Position numbers and translations under genes: made by a program. Below the pieces are notes generated by a model. That model searched no databases and was not told the origin of the DNA. It saw only the letters and a program-made list of their open reading frames with translations. DNA of 64,000 nt, from contig CAWJLG010000015.1 in NCBI GenBank assembly GCA_963843595.1, positions 551,548-615,547 of the forward strand, written 5' to 3'. Below are positions 58,453-64,000 of this stretch, in pieces (the stretch's first letter is position 1; each line of letters opens with the position of its first letter). This DNA is from CAIWHR01 sp963843595. GTDB taxonomy: Bacteria; Pseudomonadota; Gammaproteobacteria; Burkholderiales; Casimicrobiaceae.

Positions 58453-59814
58453 ATGACTTCGCGGTCCCGTTTCTTGCTTGGCCTCGCGTCGTTTGGACTG
58501 GCGACGAGCCTTTCCGTCGCCGCTTCGTCGACCGCAGTCGAGTACTACTACAGCGGCTACGGCCACTACTTCGTAACCGCGTCGCCGCAGGAGATCGCCG
58601 CGCTCGACACCGGAAGATTCCCCGGCTGGAGCCGCACCGGCGAGTCGTTCGGCGTGCTCGACCTCAACACCGCCGGCGCGGCCAATGTCTGCCGCTTCTG
58701 GAGCGGACAGACGTTCGCGCCCAAGAGCTCGCACTTCTACACACCGTTCGCCTGGGAATGCGCGATCGTCAAGGGCAATCCCGGCTGGCTGTTCGAGGGC
58801 GAAGTGTTCGCCATGATGCTGCCCGATGCGGCCGGCTCCTGCGCAAGCGGGACGGTGCCGCTCTACCGGCTGTACAACAACGGCCAGGGCGGTGCCCCGA
58901 ACCACCGCTACACGACCAGCCTGGTAACCCGCTCCGCGATGCTGGCGCAGGGGTGGATCGCCGAGGGCTCGGGCATCGGCGTGATCGGCTGCGCGCCGGC
59001 GCCGGTCCCGGTCACAATCGTCGCGGCGGGGGACATCGCCCAGTGCTTCAACGCACCGGCGGCGGTAAGCGGGGCGGCCAAGACTGCGGCGCTCGTCACG
59101 CCCCTGGATGCGCTCGTGCTCACGCTGGGCGACCACGCCTACGAGAACGGCACGCCCGCCGAATTCGCAAACTGCTTCGACCCCACGTGGGGCGCGTTCA
59201 AGGACCGGATCCACCCCAGCCCCGGCAACCACGACTACAACACCCCCGGCGCCGAAGGCTACTTCGCCTATTTCGGCGCGCAGGCGGGCCCGGATCGCCG
59301 CGGCTACTACAGCTTCGACTACGGGGGCTGGCATTTCATTGCGCTCAACAGTCTCGTCGACGTCTCCGCCCAGTCGGAGCAGTACCTTTGGCTCAAGTCG
59401 GATCTCGCGCAATCCAGCGACAGCCTGTGCACGATCGCGTATTGGCATTTTCCCGCGTTCAACTCGGGGGCGATCTACGGCAGCGTCATGGAGATGAGGC
59501 CGTTCTTCGATGCGCTGTACGCCGCGGGCGTGGAAATGGTTCTGTCGGGGCACGAGCACGTCTACGAGCGGTTCGCGCCGCAGAAGGCCGATGGAACATT
59601 CGATCCCGCGCGTGGCGTCCGCCAGTTCGTCGTCGGCACCGGTGGCCACGAGCGGAATCCGTTCGATACGCCCCTTCCGAACAGCGAATTCCGCCAAAAC
59701 GAGACCTGGGGCGTGCTGCGGCTGACGCTCGGCCAGGGCAACTACAGCTGGCAGTTCGTACCGGTCGGCGGCGGCGCCCCGCTCGACGCCGGCACCGGGA
59801 TCTGTCATCGGTGA
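58453..59814 (+). CDS. Exported calcineurin-like metallophosphoesterase with N-terminal DUF5648-like module
   Basis: This 453-residue protein has a signal peptide ending SVAASS, then the same module as the CotH protein (residues about 25-182), then a purple-acid-phosphatase-type metallophosphoesterase. Metal and catalytic residues are visible: GDIAQC (Asp194), GDHAY (Asp227), GNHDY (Asn259, His260), WHFPAF (His332) and GHEHVYER (His367, His369). ATG 58453 follows GAGGAACTGAC. It starts 75 bp after the kinase gene on the same strand and is probably co-transcribed. Related enzymes hydrolyse phosphate mono- or diesters outside the cytoplasm. The substrate is unknown. Confidence 0.9.
   Translation: MTSRSRFLLGLASFGLATSLSVAASSTAVEYYYSGYGHYFVTASPQEIAALDTGRFPGWSRTGESFGVLDLNTAGAANVCRFWSGQTFAPKSSHFYTPFAWECAIVKGNPGWLFEGEVFAMMLPDAAGSCASGTVPLYRLYNNGQGGAPNHRYTTSLVTRSAMLAQGWIAEGSGIGVIGCAPAPVPVTIVAAGDIAQCFNAPAAVSGAAKTAALVTPLDALVLTLGDHAYENGTPAEFANCFDPTWGAFKDRIHPSPGNHDYNTPGAEGYFAYFGAQAGPDRRGYYSFDYGGWHFIALNSLVDVSAQSEQYLWLKSDLAQSSDSLCTIAYWHFPAFNSGAIYGSVMEMRPFFDALYAAGVEMVLSGHEHVYERFAPQKADGTFDPARGVRQFVVGTGGHERNPFDTPLPNSEFRQNETWGVLRLTLGQGNYSWQFVPVGGGAPLDAGTGICHR
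58524..58999 (+). repeat. DUF5648-like module, copy C
   Basis: It is the near-identical partner of copy B. The similarity starts in the signal peptide (GLATSLSVAASSTAVEY against GLLTSLAVAASSTAVEY) and ends at the CxP just before the catalytic domains, where the two proteins become unrelated. Confidence 0.85.
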
Positions 59815-60039
59815 GGCGTGGGCGGTCGGAGGCGATTGACCATCAACATCGGAAAGAGCTCAATGCTCATGGCGCTCACAACCTTGCCGGCATCCGCATC
59901 GATAAGTTTGGGAGCGCCGAAGGTCCACTTGCACGGAAGCGGACGCCGGGGGCTCCGGCCCTCTTGCGGACACAGCGTCGGTCGAGGGGCCGGGGCCGCG
60001 TGGGCACCTCCCGGCTGACCAGAATCCAACGCTGGCGAT

Positions 60040-60540
60040 CTACCTGGAATCCGAGTTCCAGGTGTCGTGGATCGCCTTCCAGGATCCGTCTTTCTGTTTC
60101 TTCCAGATGCAGACGTACTTGCCTTTCTCGGTCACGAGCTTGCCGTCGGCTCCCTTGTACGAATCCTCGTAGGTGCCGGTCGTGTAGCCGAGATCGCCGC
60201 CCTTCGACACGCTCGCGTGTAGAGTCTTCCAGGAGATCGAAAAGGACGGATCGGCGAAATAGGCGGCCCAGACCTTCTTCGCCGCGGCACGCCCGACGGT
60301 CATGGGTTCATTCGGCGGATAGGTCATCGCATCTTCGGCGTAGAAGGATGCCACGCGCTCTGCGTCCTTCGTCGCCGCCATCTTCGACCAGTCGTCGTCG
60401 AGCTTCGCCAGCGCTTTCGCATTCGCGTCGATGCCCGCGGCGAACGCGCCAGGCACCGGGGCGAGGACCGCAAGCGCGATCGCGGTCGCGACGACGGAAA
60501 GCAGACGCTGAAGGTGGCTGCGGGACGGGGAACGGTTCAT
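60040..60540 (-). CDS. Exported SnoaL/DUF4440-like protein
   Basis: Read leftward from ATG 60538-60540, the 166-residue protein has a signal peptide (AIALAVLAPVPGAFAAG) and an NTF2-like fold of the DUF4440 type (LDDDWSKMAATKDAERVASF, YAEDAMTYPPNEP, WKKQKDGSWKAIHDTWNSD). Secreted members of this family have no known reaction; some resemble ketosteroid isomerase. It is complete, unlike the NTF2-like remnant at 51 kb. Confidence 0.85.
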   Translation of the reverse strand: MNRSPSRSHLQRLLSVVATAIALAVLAPVPGAFAAGIDANAKALAKLDDDWSKMAATKDAERVASFYAEDAMTYPPNEPMTVGRAAAKKVWAAYFADPSFSISWKTLHASVSKGGDLGYTTGTYEDSYKGADGKLVTEKGKYVCIWKKQKDGSWKAIHDTWNSDSR

Positions 60541-60934
60541 TTGCGCGATCTCCCAGTGGTTGTTTGGTAGGGGCGGGCGGATCGTAGCACGCCAGTAGGG
60601 ACCGAAACGGTCCGGGCATGCCTGTCCGATGGACCGACCGGCGTGTAGAGATTCGGTGCCGATCGCCTGACCGGGAGGGCGCGACTGATCGCGCGCATTG
60701 GCCGGGCTGACGCGAGCAACTCGGCGCGGATGACGCCGCGCACCCAAGGCGCCCAAGTGAACACCCGGTCAGGCCACGATTCACTGAGCACGACCAACGC
60801 AGCTGCCGAATTCCGTGACCGTGACCGCGGTCGTCGGTCGAGAGAAAGACGCGGGCAATCTGTCGGCCGATACCCAAGGCGAGAACGACGCGACGGCCGT
60901 GGTCGGCGGTGCCGATGAAACCGAGGACAGCAAC
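60541..60934. other. Divergent gap between the SnoaL-like and pldA genes
   Basis: No gene is evident. It must hold promoters for both directions, but I find no clear hexamer pair. The frame open upstream of pldA in this gap lacks a signal peptide and is unlikely to be coding. Confidence 0.45.
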
Positions 60935-62050
60935 ATGAAACGGATTGCCATGGTTGTGACAGTTGCTTGCGGCATGCTGGCGACCGCCGAGGCCGGCGCC
61001 GGCGACGCCAGGAAGTGCTGGACCTTGAACGCGGACGATAGGCTCCGCTGCTACGACCTCGAGACCGGACGGCCGACGCCCGTCGACCGCGCAGGCCCGG
61101 GCGGCGCCCCGACGGCTCCTGCCGTGGTTCCTGCCGGGCGGATGACCGGATACCTCGCGGAGCGCTGGGGCTACGATCGCAGCCCGGGCGAAGACGTGTT
61201 CGTCGTGGGCCAGTATCACGAGAACTACCTGATCGTGCGCGACAGCAATGCACCGAACACGCTGCCGTACGCGCCGGATGCCCAAGGCAACCCCGTCTAT
61301 GCGACGGTGCCGATCGACTCGCAGCGCCCCGAAATCAAATTCCAGTTGAGTGGCAAGGTGCGCGTCGCGGATTTCGCGGCGGCACCGATTGGCGGTGGAC
61401 CGGACATCGCGGACGCATTCGGCGTCTGGCTGGCGTACACGCAGCAAAGCCAATGGCAGGTGTTCAATGGCGCGCAGTCACGGCCGTTCCGCGAAACGGA
61501 TTACCAGCCCGAGGCGATCTTCTCGATTCATCCTCAGCTGTTCGTGAGCGAGCGTGGCAAAGGCGACGGGAACTGGCGAGTCTTCAACCTCGGCGTCGGG
61601 CATCAGTCGAACGGGCAATCGTCCCCACTGTCGCGAAGCTGGAACTATGCGTTCGCGCAGCTCGGTTTCGAGCTCGACAACGACCACGGGCAATGGTCGG
61701 TGGTGGTGCGGCCTTGGTACCGCTTTCCCGAAGCCCCCGACAAGGACGACAACCGCGACCTGACCGACTACATCGGCTACGGTGATATCCGCGGTACGTG
61801 GCGCCAATGCGACTGGGAGGTGTCTTTGATGGGGCGGGGCAACCCTGGAACCGGCAAGGGCGCGGCACAGCTCGACGTGTCGTTTCCGTTGCGCATTGGC
61901 GACCGCTACTACCCGTTTCTGGGCTATTTCCAGCTCTTCACCGGCTACGGCGAAAGCCTCATCGACTACAACTGGCGGCAGACCACCGCGGGTATCGGCT
62001 TTCGCCTGAACGACCGGCGCTCGGTGGTGGATAGCTGCAAGAGTGGGTGA
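60935..62050 (+). CDS. pldA: Outer membrane phospholipase A
   Basis: This 371-residue protein has a short signal peptide (MKRIAMVVTVACGMLATAEA) and a 12-strand barrel of the PldA family. The catalytic triad region is GHQSNGQSSPLSRSWN, with His223, Ser225 and Asn237 matching the His, Ser and Asn of E. coli OMPLA. It hydrolyses phospholipids in the outer leaflet when the outer membrane is disturbed. An N-terminal extension of about 70 residues precedes the barrel, more than in E. coli. Confidence 0.9.
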   Translation: MKRIAMVVTVACGMLATAEAGAGDARKCWTLNADDRLRCYDLETGRPTPVDRAGPGGAPTAPAVVPAGRMTGYLAERWGYDRSPGEDVFVVGQYHENYLIVRDSNAPNTLPYAPDAQGNPVYATVPIDSQRPEIKFQLSGKVRVADFAAAPIGGGPDIADAFGVWLAYTQQSQWQVFNGAQSRPFRETDYQPEAIFSIHPQLFVSERGKGDGNWRVFNLGVGHQSNGQSSPLSRSWNYAFAQLGFELDNDHGQWSVVVRPWYRFPEAPDKDDNRDLTDYIGYGDIRGTWRQCDWEVSLMGRGNPGTGKGAAQLDVSFPLRIGDRYYPFLGYFQLFTGYGESLIDYNWRQTTAGIGFRLNDRRSVVDSCKSG

Positions 62051-62220
62051 GCGTCTGGCACCAAGCCCGTAGCACTTCCTACGTCGTACGCAGTGCCGGG
62101 TTCGTGCAGCGGTCCACGCGAAACTTGGGCACCCTGGGGCCCTCGACGATAAGACCGAGTGCGGCCATGAGCAGCCGGTCAGTGTCGCCGCGGAATTTTC
62201 CCAGGAGCGGACGTTCGCAC

Positions 62221-62578
62221 CAGCGCGCCGAAGACTTCCGAACGATTTTTGGCGCGGCCATCGTCGGGGACAAGATCGCTACCGGCGGGCGCAACGTACG
62301 ACTTCAGTTCGGCCGCGGATTCGTCCAGGTCTACCCCCAGCCGCCGAAGGCGCCGCGCGGGAGCGCCGTCCACCACATCGGCATCGAGTCCGACGACCTC
62401 GACGTGCTGGCGGCCACGATGACCGCGCCGGGGCACGAGTTCAGGAACCCACGTATGCGACGACGGCAAGTTCCGTTACGTCATGATCGCGGCGCCGGAC
62501 GACCTCCTGATCGAATTCGTCGAGTGGCGCGAGCTCGTGTGGTGGCGGATCCCGCCGCAGCGACGGCGCGCGCCTTGA
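62221..62578 (+). pseudogene. VOC-family (glyoxalase-like) fragment with one frameshift
   Basis: The fragment begins in mid-domain with QRAEDFRTIFGAAIVG and continues FGRGFVQVYPQPPKAPRG and VHHIGIESDDLDVLAA. The frame shifts near 62455 and resumes DDGKFRYVMIAAPDDLLIEF, stopping at 62576-62578. No proper start codon fits the family N-terminus, so the gene is truncated or has further errors upstream. Confidence 0.65.
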
Positions 62579-62634
62579 CAAACGCGCGCCGTCGCGGAGG
62601 ATTGCGGTGCCCCGACCCCAGCGAAAGGATCGCG

Positions 62635-63783
62635 ATGAAGCGCAGCACTGACCGGTTCCTCACGACCCACACGGGCAGCCTGCCGCGGCCCGAGGACCTG
62701 ATCCGGATGATGTACGCGAAGGAGGAGGGCGTGCCGGTCGATGCGGCCGCGCTGTCGCGGCGCGTCGCGTCCGCCGTCGAGGAGGTCGTCCGCAAGCAGG
62801 CCGAGTCGGGCGTGGACGTCGTCAACGACGGCGAGATGAGCAAGCCGAGCTACGCGACCTACATCAAGGATCGCCTCGCCGGCTTCGGCGGCACCGGCAA
62901 CACGTTCGTCTACCAGGATCTCGTCGGCTTCCCCAACCTCGCGAAGCGCGTGTTCGGCGACCCCGGGCGTTCGCGCCGGAAGACGCCGGCGTGCAACGCG
63001 CCGATCGGCGTGCGCGACCCGCAGGCGGCACAGGCCGACGTCGACCACCTGAAGGCGGCGCTCGCGGGCGTCAAGGTCGAAGACGCGTTCCTCACGGCCG
63101 CGTCGCCCGGCGTCGTGTCGCTCTTCTTCCGCAACGAGCACTACCCCACCGAGGAAGCGTACCTGTTCGCGATCGCCGACGCGATGCGGCAGGAATACGA
63201 GACGATCGCGAAGGCCGGCCTCGTCCTCCAGATCGACTGCCCGGATCTCGGCATGGGACGGCACATCCAGCACGCCGACCTCTCCATTCCCGAGTGGCGC
63301 AAGAAGGCGCAGCTGCACGTCGAGGCGCTCGACCACGCCGTCGCCAACATCCCGCCCGAGCAGCTGCGCATGCACCTCTGCTGGGGCAATTACGAAGGGC
63401 CGCACCACTGCGACGTCGCGCTCGCCGACGTGATCGATATCGTGCTGTGCGCGCGACCCTCGGCGATCGCGCTCGAGGCCGCGAACCCGCGGCACGCGCA
63501 CGAGTGGAAGGTCTTCGAGACGGTGAAGCTGCCCGAAGGCAAGATCCTGATCCCCGGCGTGATCGAGTCGAAGTCGAACTTCATCGAGCACCCCGAGCTC
63601 GTCGCGCAGCGCATCGGGCGCTACGCCAACCTCGTCGGCCGGGAGAACGTGATCGCCGGCAGCGACTGCGGCTTCGGGACGTGGGTCGGGCAGGCCGCGG
63701 TCGACCCAGACGTCGTGTGGGCGAAGATGGCCGCGATGGCGGAGGGCGCCCGGATCGCGTCGCGCGAGTTCTGGAAGCGCTGA
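62635..63783 (+). CDS. Cobalamin-independent methionine synthase family protein (MetE C-terminal-like)
   Basis: This 382-residue protein begins TTHTGSLPRPEDLIRMM and has the zinc-ligand pattern of the MetE catalytic barrel: HLCWGNYEG (His247, Cys249) and AGSDCGFGTWVG (Cys345). It lacks the N-terminal half of true MetE and is of the size of MetE-like proteins that transfer methyl groups from unusual donors. ATG 62635 follows GCGAAAGGATCGCG. No cobalamin or SAM riboswitch is visible upstream. The substrate is unknown; degradation or methyl-transfer roles are both possible. Confidence 0.88.
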   Translation: MKRSTDRFLTTHTGSLPRPEDLIRMMYAKEEGVPVDAAALSRRVASAVEEVVRKQAESGVDVVNDGEMSKPSYATYIKDRLAGFGGTGNTFVYQDLVGFPNLAKRVFGDPGRSRRKTPACNAPIGVRDPQAAQADVDHLKAALAGVKVEDAFLTAASPGVVSLFFRNEHYPTEEAYLFAIADAMRQEYETIAKAGLVLQIDCPDLGMGRHIQHADLSIPEWRKKAQLHVEALDHAVANIPPEQLRMHLCWGNYEGPHHCDVALADVIDIVLCARPSAIALEAANPRHAHEWKVFETVKLPEGKILIPGVIESKSNFIEHPELVAQRIGRYANLVGRENVIAGSDCGFGTWVGQAAVDPDVVWAKMAAMAEGARIASREFWKR

Positions 63784-63868
63784 GGCGGCGGCAAGGAGCG
63801 ACGTCGAAGCCGAAGCCGGCCCACCGCTCACCTGCCGCGACGACCGCGACGCGCTGCGGGGGCTCGTG

Positions 63869-64000
63869 GACGCGGCGAGCGTCTGCCGCTTCTGTAGCGG
63901 CCACACCTTTGTCCCCCAGAGCTCGCGCATCTATACGCCCTACGCGGCCGAGTGCGCCCAATCCGAATCACCCGTTCGTGTGGCCCTACGAGGGCGACGT
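63869..64000 (+). pseudogene. Fragment of a fourth DUF5648-like module (continues beyond the window)
   Basis: The sequence DAASVCRFCSGHTFVPQSSR followed by IYTPYAAECA matches the middle of the module (CRFWSGQTFAPKSSHFYTP). After an extra C in CCC at 63957-63959 it resumes as NPNHPFVWPYEGDV, matching NPGWLFEGDVF. The first half of the module is missing; the preceding bases encode nothing similar. The gene may continue to the right. Confidence 0.6.

Noticed and set aside
56971..59808. A 945-codon open minus-strand frame opposite the CotH and phosphoesterase genes
   Set aside because: It is an artefact of codon bias in the two real genes; it has repetitive Arg/Ala/Val content and no start context.
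62579..62634. A SAM or cobalamin riboswitch upstream of the MetE-like gene
   Set aside because: The gap is only 56 bp after the VOC fragment and contains none of the conserved cores.

Overview
The window is a GC-rich chromosomal segment whose gene content and order point to a betaproteobacterium (Rhodocyclales/Burkholderiales-like). The strongest marker is the block tpiA - secG - tRNA-Leu(GAG) - nuoA-N, a known betaproteobacterial arrangement with all 14 complex I subunits. Nearly every gene lies on the + strand.

Layout. (1) 0-4.4 kb: a sodium:solute-symporter-type sensor histidine kinase (5' end outside the window), a single-domain receiver, and a membrane protein carrying a DEDDh 3'-5' exonuclease domain. 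(2) 4.5-9.9 kb: a branched-chain amino acid/amide ABC importer (livG, livF, binding protein, livH, livM) plus a small secreted repeat protein. (3) 10-16.7 kb: a dipeptide/oligopeptide ABC importer followed by an N-formylglutamate amidohydrolase-like gene. (4) 16.8-19.8 kb: a tripartite tricarboxylate transporter (tctC-B-A). (5) 19.9-36.2 kb: tpiA, secG, tRNA-Leu and the nuo operon. (6) 36.3-40.5 kb: lutA, lutB, a class I aminotransferase and lutC for lactate/2-hydroxy acid oxidation. (7) 40.5-43.6 kb: a fused Mrp/Pha-type antiporter subunit A+B and a truncated subunit C; the remaining antiporter genes are missing. (8) 43.9-64 kb: an accessory region of small unrelated genes (hemerythrin, VOC proteins, RibD-like reductase, SixA, DoxX, methyltransferase, cytochrome b561, PldA, a MetE-like enzyme), gene fragments (NTF2-like, LanC-like, VOC) and one attC-like site.

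The most distinctive content is a family of exported proteins sharing one domain that resembles DUF5648. It occurs in a PPC-domain lipoprotein (43.9-45.7 kb), in a CotH-kinase protein (56.1-58.4 kb), in a calcineurin-like phosphoesterase (58.5-59.8 kb), and as a broken copy at the right edge. The kinase and the phosphoesterase are adjacent, share signal peptide style and nearly identical N-terminal modules, and may be an exported kinase/phosphatase pair. This functional idea is inference.

Sequence quality matters for reading the annotation. About 18 frameshifts interrupt otherwise well-conserved genes, and the mnhA region carries at least ten more. Outside mnhA every one equals one extra base (or two missing), often next to a short homopolymer, and correcting them restores family-typical lengths. 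I treat them mainly as base-call or assembly errors, not as dead genes.
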